DNA of 21,189 bases from JANRKG01 sp033763635 (lineage in GTDB: Bacteria > Cyanobacteriota > Cyanobacteriia > GCF-001939115), in NCBI GenBank assembly GCA_033763635.1, contig JANRKG010000319.1, forward strand, positions 1-21,189. The letters are read 5' to 3'. Positions within the stretch are counted from its first letter, which is position 1. Every line of letters starts with the position of its first letter. The notes beneath the pieces were generated by a model. That model did not search any database. It saw only the letters and a list, made by a program, of their open reading frames with translations, and was not told where the DNA came from. Of the stretch, positions 1 to 7,272 are shown one piece after another. Position numbers and translations under genes: made by a program.

Positions 1-149
1 ATGATGTAGCAGATGGTGGCAGAGAGGAGGGTGGGGATCATCAGAACGCCGAACCAGCCTACATACAGGCGATTGTCGGTGCTGGTGACCCAGTTACAGA
101 ACCGCTCCCATGCGCTTGCGCTTTCGCGCCGTTGCAGAGTCGTTGTCAT
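1..149 (-). CDS. psbA: Photosystem II D1 protein, 5' part only
   Basis: This is the N-terminal 49 codons of the photosystem II reaction-centre protein D1, running off the left edge of the window. Reading leftward from the ATG at 149, the translation begins MTTTLQRRESASAWERFCNW and continues VTSTDNRLYVGWFGVLMIP, which is the conserved D1 N-terminus leading into the first transmembrane helix (PTLLSATICYI). D1 binds the P680 chlorophylls, QB and part of the Mn4CaO5 cluster in the thylakoid membrane. Those residues lie beyond the edge, so I cannot tell a standard D1 from a low-light, micro-oxic or rogue D1 variant. Cyanobacteria usually carry several psbA copies. No Shine-Dalgarno sequence is evident before the ATG. 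hinT lies upstream on the same strand. Confidence 0.96.
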   Translation of the reverse strand, partial: MTTTLQRRESASAWERFCNWVTSTDNRLYVGWFGVLMIPTLLSATICYI

Positions 150-217
150 GGTTATAAATGATTGCTTGGGTTAGATGTACGGTGAGAATCTATCTTTAAG
201 TTAGCTCTCACATATTT

Positions 218-246
218 AGATTAAGGAGGTTGTTGAATTTTGTAAA
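218..246 (-). promoter_or_regulatory. Candidate psbA promoter (-35 TTTACA, -10 TAATCT)
   Basis: On the minus strand, TTTACA (246-241) is followed by exactly 17 bases and then TAATCT (223-218), about 70 bases upstream of the psbA ATG. The -35 is a close match to the consensus and the spacing is ideal, but the -10 matches at only three of six bases. The placement and the roughly 60-base leader suit psbA promoters. The exact -10 is inferred. Confidence 0.45.
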
Positions 247-284
247 CCCTTTCTTCAGAATTTTTACTGTTCTCCCTCCTTGCT

Positions 285-635
285 TCATCCGGGAGGCCAG
301 TCCATCGCTCGTCCACCCAGGATATGGAGGTGGAGATGGGGGACGGTTTGCCCCCCATCAGCCCCGTTATTAATGACAACCCGATAGCCATTTTCTAACC
401 CTGCCTGGGCGGCAACGCGCTTGACAGTCAGGAGGAGGTGACCCATCAGAGCATGGTTCTGAGACTCAGCATCCGAGAGTTGGGCGATCGGTTCCTTGGG
501 GATCACCAGGATATGGACGGGAGCCTGGGGATTAATATCCCTGAAGGCCAGGGTTAAGTTGTCCTCATAAACAATGTCTGCCGGAATTTCCCGTCGAATA
601 ATTTTGCTAAAAATTGTGTCTGGCGCATCACTCAT
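285..635 (-). CDS. hinT: Histidine triad (HIT/HinT) nucleotide-binding protein
   Basis: This is a 116-residue HIT-superfamily protein of the HinT (PKCI) branch, which hydrolyses purine nucleoside phosphoramidates such as AMP-lysine and aminoacyl-adenylates in the cytoplasm. The family signature HxHxHxx is present as HLHLHIL at residues 100-106, near the C-terminus. It is preceded by the nucleotide-contacting stretch NNGADGGQTVP and followed by GGRAMDWPPG, both typical of HinT. The N-terminal TIFSKIIRREIPADIVYED is the standard beta-strand start of the family. The length is normal and the gene is complete. The ATG at 635 is the first start in frame. It lies upstream of psbA on the same strand, 135 bases away, and psbA appears to have its own promoter between them. 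The family call is secure; the substrate is inferred. Confidence 0.93.
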   Translation of the reverse strand: MSDAPDTIFSKIIRREIPADIVYEDNLTLAFRDINPQAPVHILVIPKEPIAQLSDAESQNHALMGHLLLTVKRVAAQAGLENGYRVVINNGADGGQTVPHLHLHILGGRAMDWPPG

Positions 636-823
636 ACAGTTATCCCATCAATTGACTGCTTGAATTTTACTGGTCAACCTCCTGTTCGATAGGTCTGCCT
701 TTATCAATTGCCATCACCCACCCAAATTAGAGTCAGCCATCTCGCGCATTTTTTCCACCACAACACCCGTTTAATTCCCCTGAAGACTTCTCCTATCCTG
801 GTCTGGTAAATGGAGCGTGTCTT

Positions 824-2356
824 ATGTTGGCAAGAGTTTGGAGTGCAGCCCTGGTAGGAATTGATGCCATTCGCGTTGGGGTGGAGGTGGATGTTTCGGG
901 GGGGCTACCGGGAATTGCAGTGGTTGGGCTTCCGGATATGGCAGTTCAGGAATCCAGGGAGCGGGTCAAAGCTGCGCTTAAAAATGCTGGTTTTTTGTAT
1001 CCCATGCGGCGCATCGTCATCAACCTCACTCCAGCCGATTTGCGTAAGGAAGGCCCAAGCTTTGATTTACCCATCAGCATTGGCATTCTGGCTGCTTCCG
1101 AACAGGTCGCGATCGAAGTTTTGGAGGATTACCTGTTTTTCGGGGAGCTTTCCCTGGATGGAAGCTTACGAGCAGTGTCTGGAGTGTTACCGATTGCAGC
1201 AGCAGCTAGACGGTTGGGAATTCGGGGTCTCGTTGTTCCTGAAGGAAATGTCCGAGAAGCCGCAGTGGTACATGGGTTGGCTGTCTATGGGTTTAAGCAC
1301 CTGGCGGAGGTTGCGAACTTTCTTCAGGCTCCCCAGCACTATCAGGCCGTTCGGGTAGACCCGGAGGTTGAACTAAAACAGTCCCAGTTACGGAGTTTGG
1401 ACCTGAAGGATGTCAAAGGGCAGGCCCATGCCCGTCGTGCCCTGGAAATTGCAGCAGCGGGGGGACATAACCTCGTGTTCGTCGGACCTCCGGGAAGTGG
1501 CAAAACAATGCTGGCCCGCCGTTTACCGGGCATTCTTCCATCTCTCAGTTTTGAAGAAGCCCTGGAAGTCACCCAAATTCATTCTGTCGCTGGGCTTCTA
1601 AAGCACCAGGGAGCCTTGATCAGCGATCGTCCCTTTCGCAGTCCCCACCATTCTGCTTCTGGACCTTCGCTTGTGGGGGGTGGCAGTTTTCCTCGACCCG
1701 GTGAGATCTCCCTGGCCCATCGCGGAGTTCTGTTTTTGGACGAGCTAACAGAATTCAAACGGGATGTGCTGGAGTTTTTGCGTCAGCCTTTGGAGGATGG
1801 ATTTGTGACCATTTCCCGCACCCGTCAATCTGTTTCTTTTCCCGCACAGTTCACTTTGCTTGCCAGTACCAATCCCTGTCCCTGTGGCTACTTTGGAGAT
1901 ACGATTCAAGCCTGTAGTTGTTCTGCCCGTGTGCGAGAGCAATATTGGGCAAGACTCTCAGGCCCGTTGATGGACCGGATTGATCTTCAGGTCGCCGTGA
2001 ACCGTCTCAAACCGGAGGAAATCACCCAACAGTCTACCGGAGAACCTTCTGCCAGTGTAAGGCTCCGGGTTCAGGAGGCACGGAAACGAGCACAAACCCG
2101 TTTCCAGGAGGGCAACGTTGATCTACGGTGTAATGCAGAGATGCAGAGCCGTCACTTGAAGCAATGGTGCCGATTGGATGATACGGGTCGTCAGTTATTG
2201 GAGAGTGCGATTCGCAAATTGGGGTTATCCGCCCGTGCAACCGATCGCATCCTGAAAGTTGCCCGAACGATTGCCGATCTAGATAGTAGCGAAACTCTCC
2301 AGCCTCCCCATGTTGCAGAGGCTATTCAATATCGAACGATCGATCGAATGCAATAA
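824..2356 (+). CDS. comM: YifB/ComM family Mg-chelatase-like AAA+ ATPase
   Basis: This is a full-length 510-residue ComM/YifB protein. ComM is a hexameric branch-migration helicase that helps integrate incoming DNA during natural transformation. The protein has the N-terminal ChlI-like domain (about 1-190, with the conserved GLPDMAVQESRERVKAAL segment), then an AAA+ Mg-chelatase core. The Walker A motif GPPGSGKT is at 221-228 and the Walker B motif VLFLDEL at about 302-308. A cysteine cluster (C352, C354, C364, C366), seen in this family, may bind metal. The C-terminal helical domain carries the typical RATDRILKVARTIADL segment. The ATG at 824 is supported by GGAG at 812-815 with an 8-base spacer. 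It converges with the membrane-protein gene, leaving only 6 bases between the two ends. No competence genes are nearby, so a role in transformation rests on family knowledge. Confidence 0.93.
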   Translation: MLARVWSAALVGIDAIRVGVEVDVSGGLPGIAVVGLPDMAVQESRERVKAALKNAGFLYPMRRIVINLTPADLRKEGPSFDLPISIGILAASEQVAIEVLEDYLFFGELSLDGSLRAVSGVLPIAAAARRLGIRGLVVPEGNVREAAVVHGLAVYGFKHLAEVANFLQAPQHYQAVRVDPEVELKQSQLRSLDLKDVKGQAHARRALEIAAAGGHNLVFVGPPGSGKTMLARRLPGILPSLSFEEALEVTQIHSVAGLLKHQGALISDRPFRSPHHSASGPSLVGGGSFPRPGEISLAHRGVLFLDELTEFKRDVLEFLRQPLEDGFVTISRTRQSVSFPAQFTLLASTNPCPCGYFGDTIQACSCSARVREQYWARLSGPLMDRIDLQVAVNRLKPEEITQQSTGEPSASVRLRVQEARKRAQTRFQEGNVDLRCNAEMQSRHLKQWCRLDDTGRQLLESAIRKLGLSARATDRILKVARTIADLDSSETLQPPHVAEAIQYRTIDRMQ

Positions 2357-2362
2357 CGGCCC

Positions 2363-2731
2363 TTAATCCCGGTCTCGATCCCCATCCTTCTTAAAGAACA
2401 TGTTTAGGATGCTGGATACAATCGTTAGCACGATCGATCCCAAAATGGCACTGAACAGCCCCCGGATGCTGAAGCCCCGCGTCAGGAAGGCTGCCAATTG
2501 CAAAGTAAGGGCATTCACAATCAAGAGAAAGAATCCCAGAGTAAAGATGGTGAGTGGGAGGGTCAGAAGAATCAACAGAGGACGGACGATCGCATTGACT
2601 AGACCGAGCATCACAGCCGCGATCAGGGCAGCGATAAAACCTGTCACATAAAAGCCAGGAACTAGATAGGCCGTTATCAGAAAGGACACAGCCATCACCA
2701 GCCAGGTAACTAAAAACTGAGGCACCGTCAC
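2363..2731 (-). CDS. Small four-helix membrane protein, phage-holin-4_2 / YvlD family
   Basis: This is a 122-residue hydrophobic protein with four predicted transmembrane segments at about 5-25, 30-50, 54-78 and 88-112, ending in a charged tail (KKDGDRDRD). The pattern WLVMAVSFLITAYLVPGF near the N-terminus and GLVNAIVRPLL in the middle are typical of the PF04020 (phage_holin_4_2, YvlD) family. This is a widespread bacterial inner-membrane family of unknown function; the holin name reflects topology only. The longest frame starts at a GTG at 2731. A second GTG at 2725 sits 8 bases after the AAGGAG motif and may be the true start, since the first GTG is only 2 bases from it. The gene follows dnaB after 6 bases, and the ribosome binding site overlaps the dnaB stop codon, so translation is probably coupled. 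Confidence 0.85.
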   Translation of the reverse strand: MTVPQFLVTWLVMAVSFLITAYLVPGFYVTGFIAALIAAVMLGLVNAIVRPLLILLTLPLTIFTLGFFLLIVNALTLQLAAFLTRGFSIRGLFSAILGSIVLTIVSSILNMFFKKDGDRDRD

Positions 2732-2737
2732 ATCTCC

Positions 2738-4093
2738 TTAGGTTCGGTTGGGGGATGCAAGATTGCGAAAACGAGTGAACTGGGGTTCAAAGAGTAGTTT
2801 AACAGTCCCGGTGGGGCCATTTCGATGTTTTGCCACAATCAGCTCTGAAATGCCGCGATCGGGTGTATCCGGGTTATAGTATTCCTCCCGATAAAGCATA
2901 ATAATCAGATCCGCGTCTTGCTCAATCGATCCAGATTCTCTCAGATCAGACATCATGGGGCGTTTGTTGGTGCGGGACTCGACTCCCCGACTTAACTGGG
3001 AGAGGGCAATGACGGGCACCTGAAGTTCCCGCGCCAAACCCTTCAGCCCCCGAGTGACCTTCGACAACTCCTGCACCCGGTTATCGTTGCCGCTGCCTTC
3101 CATCAACTGCAAATAATCCACCAGGATCAGACCCAGGGGCTTGCCGTATTCCGTCTGGAGCCGTCGAGCTTTCGATCGCATCTCCATCACCGAAATATCA
3201 GGTGTATCGTCGATATAGATAGGTAACTGGGAAAGAACGCTGATAGCATGGCCCAACGGTTCCCATTCTTGCTGACTAATACGACCCGATCGGAGCCTTC
3301 CACTTTCAATTTGAGCTTCACTGGCCAGGAGACGATAGACCAGTTGTTCCTTCGACATTTCTAAACTGAAAATTGCAACTGGGAGCTTATGGTAAGCCGC
3401 AATATTTCGAGCGACCCCGACCGTGATCGCCGTTTTCCCCATCGCCGGACGACCCGCCACAATAATCAGGTCCGATCGCTGGAAGCCCTGGGTCATCGCA
3501 TCCAGGTCATAGAAACCACAGGCAATCCCCGGCATCACCAGGCCGAGCGAGCGATTCTCAATGTCTGAAAAGGTTTCGGTCAGAATGTCAGAGGTGGAAA
3601 TCAGACTTTTACTGGGGCGATCTTGAGACAGGCTAAAGATCTTCTGCTCAGACTGATCCATGACCTGAGTGAGATCTACCCCTGTTTCGTAGCCCAAATG
3701 GACAATTTCATTCCCTGCCCGAATGAGCTTGCGGCGCAAGAATTTATCCATGACCAGTTCAGCGTACTGGTCAATATTCACAGCACTGATGGTGCGATCG
3801 ACCAACTGGGCCAACCGAGTATGACCCCCCACCTTTTCTATCGTCTTCTTGTCTTGAAGCCAGGAAGCCACACTCATCAGGTCCGTCGGGCGGCCTTGAG
3901 CATGAAGGGTGAGCATGGCCCGATAAATTTCCTGGTGGGCCATAATGTAGAAAGCTTCCGGGCGTAAGCGATCGATCACCCGCCCGATCGCTTCTGGATC
4001 GAGGAGGATACCCCCCAAGATAGCCTCTTCTGCGTCAATGTTTTGGGGTGGAAGACGATCACTAATTGCCTGAAAGTTGAGTTCGTGTACCAT
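2738..4093 (-). CDS. dnaB: Replicative DNA helicase DnaB (intein-free)
   Basis: This is the hexameric 5'-3' helicase of the replication fork. The 451-residue product has the N-terminal primase-interaction domain (about 15-115, starting PPQNIDAEEAILGGILLDPEA), a linker, and a RecA-like DnaB C-terminal domain (about 180-445). The Walker A motif GRPAMGKT is at 214-221, the Walker B motif LILVDYLQL ends near residue 330 with D326, and the RESGSIEQDAD loop is at 385-395. The domain is uninterrupted, whereas some cyanobacterial DnaB proteins carry an intein at these conserved sites. I place the start at the ATG at 4093 (MVHELNF). A GTG at 4102 would add three residues. Its stop codon TAA (2740-2738) forms part of the ribosome binding site of the following membrane-protein gene. 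The leader contains a tandem repeat. Confidence 0.96.
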   Translation of the reverse strand: MVHELNFQAISDRLPPQNIDAEEAILGGILLDPEAIGRVIDRLRPEAFYIMAHQEIYRAMLTLHAQGRPTDLMSVASWLQDKKTIEKVGGHTRLAQLVDRTISAVNIDQYAELVMDKFLRRKLIRAGNEIVHLGYETGVDLTQVMDQSEQKIFSLSQDRPSKSLISTSDILTETFSDIENRSLGLVMPGIACGFYDLDAMTQGFQRSDLIIVAGRPAMGKTAITVGVARNIAAYHKLPVAIFSLEMSKEQLVYRLLASEAQIESGRLRSGRISQQEWEPLGHAISVLSQLPIYIDDTPDISVMEMRSKARRLQTEYGKPLGLILVDYLQLMEGSGNDNRVQELSKVTRGLKGLARELQVPVIALSQLSRGVESRTNKRPMMSDLRESGSIEQDADLIIMLYREEYYNPDTPDRGISELIVAKHRNGPTGTVKLLFEPQFTRFRNLASPNRT

Positions 4094-4170
4094 AGTGCCC
4101 ACTTAGACGATAATCCAGCCCCTACTCAGGCTCCCAGCAAACCTGGAGCCAATTGCTCCTGCCTATCCAG

Positions 4171-4254
4171 TTTTATCTGCCCAGTTCCATCTGCCCAGTT
4201 CTATCTGCCCAGTTCTATCTGCCCAGCTTCATCTGCCCAGTTTCATCTGCCCAG
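4171..4254. repeat. Six tandem copies of a 14-bp repeat (TTYYATCTGCCCAG)
   Basis: Six head-to-tail 14-base units run without gaps: 4171-4184, 4185-4198, 4199-4212, 4213-4226, 4227-4240 and 4241-4254. The last ten bases, ATCTGCCCAG, are identical in all six; only the first four vary (TTTT, TTCC, TTCT, TTCT, CTTC, TTTC). A more degraded possible unit precedes them (4157-4170, ending CCAG). Fourteen is twice seven, which recalls the heptanucleotide STRR repeats known from filamentous cyanobacteria. If the promoter call is right, the array is transcribed in the dnaB leader. Confidence 0.93.
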
Positions 4255-4289
4255 CCGTTCCCTGAACGAGTCATTAAGAGGATAGAACA

Positions 4290-4318
4290 AATATACTGCA
4301 TTGCAACCCTAAAGTCAG
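4290..4318 (-). promoter_or_regulatory. Candidate dnaB promoter (-35 CTGACT, -10 TATATT)
   Basis: On the minus strand, CTGACT (4318-4313) and TATATT (4295-4290) are separated by 17 bases. The -10 matches five of six consensus bases and the -35 four of six. It would start transcription near 4283 and give dnaB a leader of about 190 bases containing the tandem repeat. This is a pattern match only. Confidence 0.4.
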
Positions 4319-4428
4319 CAGCAATTGGGCAATCCTGTGGATACACTATATCTAGCGCTAGGGAATAAGTAAACTGAATTTCGAACCCTATTTTTAGTTC
4401 GTAAAGGTGAATCGTCCGCAAAACAGTC

Positions 4429-4845
4429 TCACGAAACCAATGAGCCAGATTGCTCCTTGAGAAACTTAATCATGCGTTGATCAGAACCCTTAATGTGGTG
4501 AATCAGCCAATCGGTTAGAAAGTGGGAGACTTCCAGCGTCAGAAAAGTATCTTCCCGCTGGGCTTTTTCGAGCAACACAGTCACCTTTGCCTTCAAATCT
4601 TCGTGGCGGGCCTTGTGTTCTTCATAATCCGGATAATTCAGGGCGAGCATCAGGCGTTCTTCTACCTGAAAGTGCTCCAGGGTATAAGTCACCAGATCGT
4701 TCAGCGTTCTCATCAAGACCGTTCGCCCTTCTCCTCGTAGCATGGAGTCATGGAGTAGATTTACGATCCGGAATAGCATCATGTGTTGCTCATCAACCTG
4801 AGCATGGCCCGTTCGATATTCGTCCCGCCAGTAAGCGATCGGCAT
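4429..4845 (-). CDS. Bacteriohemerythrin (O2-binding di-iron protein)
   Basis: This is a 138-residue single-domain hemerythrin, which binds O2 reversibly at a non-haem di-iron centre in the cytoplasm. All seven metal ligands of the family are present: H21, H58, E62, H77, H81, H117 and D122. They are seen in the motifs HAQVDEQH, LEHFQVEE, HKARH and HHIKGSD. The N-terminal WRDEYRTGHAQVDEQH is the usual family start. There is no fused sensor or methyl-accepting domain, so it is more likely an oxygen carrier, scavenger or iron store than a chemoreceptor. The ATG at 4845 is the natural start. It lies between dnaB and a di-iron hydroxylase-family membrane protein. A functional link to that oxygen-using enzyme is possible but speculative, since the two genes diverge. 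Confidence 0.94.
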   Translation of the reverse strand: MPIAYWRDEYRTGHAQVDEQHMMLFRIVNLLHDSMLRGEGRTVLMRTLNDLVTYTLEHFQVEERLMLALNYPDYEEHKARHEDLKAKVTVLLEKAQREDTFLTLEVSHFLTDWLIHHIKGSDQRMIKFLKEQSGSLVS

Positions 4846-5183
4846 AGAGTTTCCCGCACCTGATATCAGATAATTTTCAGATCATTGCAAGAGGTGTTCA
4901 AGCGCTGCCTTTCAAATCCCATGAACTTGATGCATCCAGCTCGAATCATTCTATCCAAGCACCTTAGAAGCCGATCGCCCCTATATTTACAGTATGGCTT
5001 AAGGCCGAGCGTTGGATTTTTTACCGTAGCTTAACCCTCTCCCTTAAAACCGTAGCTATCCGTACCCAAAAGAAGGCTGTTGTGAATTCTTTAGAAACAC
5101 TTTCGAAAGATCACAACCCTGCACTTCTACGTAAATCTGCTAGAGGAAGGTGAATTTCTCTTCGTGATCTATCAAGAGTTGTA
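4846..5183. other. Divergent intergenic region between hemerythrin and hydroxylase genes
   Basis: This 338-base stretch must hold the start signals of two divergent genes. Visible structures are a perfect 10-bp palindrome CTGATATCAG at 4860-4869, about 15 bases upstream of the hemerythrin ATG, and two copies of CCGTAGCT (5024-5031 and 5050-5057). I see no convincing consensus promoter, RNA gene or terminator. Confidence 0.55.
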
Positions 5184-5972
5184 ATGGCGATCGAAGTTCT
5201 GAAGGGATTTATTCTGCTTGTTCTGATCTTCGTCCCCCTGGAACGATTGTTGTCCCTGCATCAACAGCCCGTTCTGCGTCCGGCGTGGCAGACAGACACC
5301 TGCTACTTTTTCACGGGATATTTCATTGGACGGGCAGCGGGGGCAGCCGTTGCAACCGTTTTGTTGGTTCAACTGGATACCTGGCTACAGTTGCCTTTCC
5401 GGGAGACGATCGCCCAACAACCTGTTTGGCTTCAAGCCATCGAAGCAATATTTGTTGCAGATCTGGGTTATTACATCGCCCATCGTTTGTTACACACAGT
5501 TCCCTGGCTCTGGCGTTTCCATGCCGTCCATCACAGTGTACGGGAGATGGATTGGTTGGCAACCGTGCGGGTGCATCCCGTTGATCAGGTTTTCACCAAA
5601 CTCTTTCAACTGGTGCCCCTTTACCTTCTAGGATTTTCCACCCAAACTTTTGCTGTGTATGTCATCGTTTCAGCGACGATCGCCTTCTTTATCCATGCGA
5701 ATTTGAGACTAGATTTAGGAGCGCTGACCTGGATCATTGCCACCCCCCGCTTCCATCACTGGCACCATTACAACCATCCTGATGTCTACAACAAAAATCT
5801 AGCAGCCCAACTCCCCATCATTGATTGGATATTTGGCACGTTCTATCTGCCGAAGGGCCGCAACCCGAACCAGTACGGAATTGCTGACCCCGTGCCTCAG
5901 GGATATTTGGGGCAACTGCTCTATCCTTTTCGATCTAAAAGAATTCAATCTAAAAAACACCATGCAACCTGA
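5184..5972 (+). CDS. Membrane fatty acid hydroxylase / sterol desaturase family protein
   Basis: This is a 262-residue integral membrane protein of the fatty acid hydroxylase superfamily (PF04116), whose members use a di-iron centre and O2 to hydroxylate or desaturate lipids, sterols, carotenoids or alkanes. The histidine boxes are clear: HRLLH at 100-104, HAVHH at 113-117, H171, and HHWHH at 191-195. Hydrophobic segments lie at about 8-25, 42-65, 84-98 and 145-172. The spacing WRFHAVHHS and PRFHHWHHYNHPDVYNKN matches bacterial sterol-desaturase-like proteins. The substrate cannot be told from sequence alone. The ATG at 5184 has only a weak upstream ribosome binding site. The 3' end overlaps the rhodanese gene by 11 bases, so the two are very likely one transcript with coupled translation. 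Confidence 0.88.
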   Translation: MAIEVLKGFILLVLIFVPLERLLSLHQQPVLRPAWQTDTCYFFTGYFIGRAAGAAVATVLLVQLDTWLQLPFRETIAQQPVWLQAIEAIFVADLGYYIAHRLLHTVPWLWRFHAVHHSVREMDWLATVRVHPVDQVFTKLFQLVPLYLLGFSTQTFAVYVIVSATIAFFIHANLRLDLGALTWIIATPRFHHWHHYNHPDVYNKNLAAQLPIIDWIFGTFYLPKGRNPNQYGIADPVPQGYLGQLLYPFRSKRIQSKKHHAT

Positions 5973-6507
5973 TTCCTCTCCCACAACCTTATCCCCCAGC
6001 CAACCTTTTTCCTGGAAGGTGTTGATTCTTACGGGGGTTACTGTCAGTTTGCTTGTGGGAATTGGGGGAGCGATCGTCCTCACAACCCACATGGACCCCC
6101 TGACCTTCATCTCCAGCTTGAGTACCCGCCAGATTACCGCAACGGATTTGCAGCAGGGCGCATTGAAGCCCGTGATTCTCATCGACGTGCGAACCCCTGC
6201 TGAGTACCAGGAGGATCATATTGGGGAGAGTGTGCTGGTTCCCCTGGATGAGATTGAAACCGGAAATGGCGTACAAACCATTGAGACGATCGCCCGTGCG
6301 GCCCAAAACAACCCTACGCCTCCAACCTTGGTTTTGTACTGCACCTCCGGGATGCGTTCGGTGAAGGCGTACAAAAAATTAGAGGCTACGGGACTGAAGC
6401 TGGTTGTGTTGCAGGGAGGAATCAAGCATTGGCGGCGATCGACTTCTCGCGAACGGGATATGGGTCTTTTGCGATCGATTACCGTGCCCGTCAAACTTCC
6501 CTTCTAA
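5962..6507 (+). CDS. Membrane-anchored rhodanese-domain protein
   Basis: This is a 181-residue protein with one N-terminal transmembrane helix (about 19-42) followed by a single rhodanese domain (about 56-160). The catalytic cysteine C127 lies in the loop CTSGMRS, and the conserved strand VILIDVRTPAEYQEDHI and the C-terminal LQGGIKHW are present. Rhodaneses move sulfane sulfur via a cysteine persulfide. The six-residue loop size fits sulfur transfer rather than the Cdc25 phosphatase type. I chose the ATG at 5962. The frame is open 47 codons further upstream, but that part lies inside the hydroxylase gene and lacks rhodanese similarity. The 11-base overlap with the hydroxylase stop implies translational coupling. 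The topology (catalytic domain inside or outside) is uncertain, and the sulfur acceptor is unknown. Confidence 0.88.
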   Translation: MQPDSSPTTLSPSQPFSWKVLILTGVTVSLLVGIGGAIVLTTHMDPLTFISSLSTRQITATDLQQGALKPVILIDVRTPAEYQEDHIGESVLVPLDEIETGNGVQTIETIARAAQNNPTPPTLVLYCTSGMRSVKAYKKLEATGLKLVVLQGGIKHWRRSTSRERDMGLLRSITVPVKLPF

Positions 6508-6511
6508 GCCC

Positions 6512-7255
6512 TTAGCTCAGCCAATCCGCCAGCCAGAATAGCAGGGGAGCCAGGACGAGGGCCGGGAGAAAAGAAGCCACCCGAACCCGTGCAACTTCCA
6601 GTAACCCAAATCCAATTCCCAAAATCATCAAGCCCCCGACTCCCGTAAGGAGAAGCACCTGGGGATGGGTCGCGGGATCGGGGAGGGACGAAGCCAAAAG
6701 CCCCGCAGCCAGGGAGATCCCCCCCTGGTAGCACAAAATGATGAGAATGGAAAACCCCACCCCAATGCCGAAGCTACTGGTCAGGGCGATCGAGGTGAGG
6801 CCATCCATCACCGCCTTGAGGGTCAGGAGCGCACTATCCCCCGTCAGGCCATTGTTGAGACTCCCCAATAGGGTCATCGGTCCCACACAAAACAGGAGAC
6901 TGGCAGCGACAAATCCTTCCGTAAAAGCACCGCCCCCCCGGAAGCGTTTTTTTAGCCAATCCCCGATCGCCTTCAGCCGTTCCTCCACCTGGCCCCATTC
7001 CCCCAACATCCCACCCAACACCAGGCTGAGCAGTCCGAGGATGATGCCATCGACTCGTCCCGCCTGAACTTTCAGCAGACTCCCTGCCATTGTGATGCCC
7101 AGAAAAAAGGTGATCAGGGCGACGGCCTGGGTGATGATTTGCTGCATCGGCAGGGGTAAACGACCCCGCAGCAATAACCCCAGACCTGTTCCCAGGAAGA
7201 CTGTCCCGGCATTCATCCAGGTGCCGCTGGTTTTCGCCCAGAAATCAAGGGTCAT
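6512..7255 (-). CDS. DUF554 family multi-pass membrane protein
   Basis: This is a 247-residue hydrophobic protein of the DUF554 (YdfK-like, PF04474) family, whose function is unknown though a transport role is often supposed. It opens with the family hallmark NAGTVFLGTGLGLLLRGRLP and contains GITMAGSLLKVQ, FCVGPMTLLGSLNNGLTGD and DGLTSIALTSSFGIGVG, all characteristic. About seven membrane segments are visible. A longer frame reaches back to 7354 but would overlap the end of alr and adds 33 residues of no family character, so I use the ATG at 7255 (MTLDF). It lies 17 bases after the alr stop on the same strand and is probably co-transcribed with it. Its end is 4 bases from the end of the convergent rhodanese gene. 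Confidence 0.88.
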   Translation of the reverse strand: MTLDFWAKTSGTWMNAGTVFLGTGLGLLLRGRLPLPMQQIITQAVALITFFLGITMAGSLLKVQAGRVDGIILGLLSLVLGGMLGEWGQVEERLKAIGDWLKKRFRGGGAFTEGFVAASLLFCVGPMTLLGSLNNGLTGDSALLTLKAVMDGLTSIALTSSFGIGVGFSILIILCYQGGISLAAGLLASSLPDPATHPQVLLLTGVGGLMILGIGFGLLEVARVRVASFLPALVLAPLLFWLADWLS

Positions 7256-7272
7256 GGTGGTTGGTGATAGAG

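Larger units (their letters stand above)
4094..4428. other. Intergenic region: dnaB leader and promoter region
   Basis: This 335-base stretch separates dnaB from the bacteriohemerythrin gene, both on the minus strand. It holds the 14-bp tandem repeat (4171-4254), a candidate dnaB promoter (4290-4318) and a perfect 10-bp palindrome CTAGCGCTAG at 4352-4361. Open frames here arise from the repeat and show no recognisable protein. No clear terminator was seen downstream of the hemerythrin gene. Confidence 0.7.

Noticed and set aside
2738..4093. Possible intein in dnaB
   Set aside because: The conserved insertion sites (GRPAMGKT and RESGSIEQD) are uninterrupted and the length is normal, so no intein is present.
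4171..4254. CRISPR array
   Set aside because: The units are directly abutting 14-mers with no spacers and there are no cas genes.
4043..4368. Plus-strand frames of 80 and 71 codons with repeated LPSSICP-type peptides
   Set aside because: They are translations of the 14-bp tandem DNA repeat plus the antisense end of dnaB, with no independent coding signals.
5821..5961. 47-codon N-terminal extension of the rhodanese
   Set aside because: It lies wholly inside the hydroxylase coding region, and a normal start directly before the membrane anchor exists at 5962.
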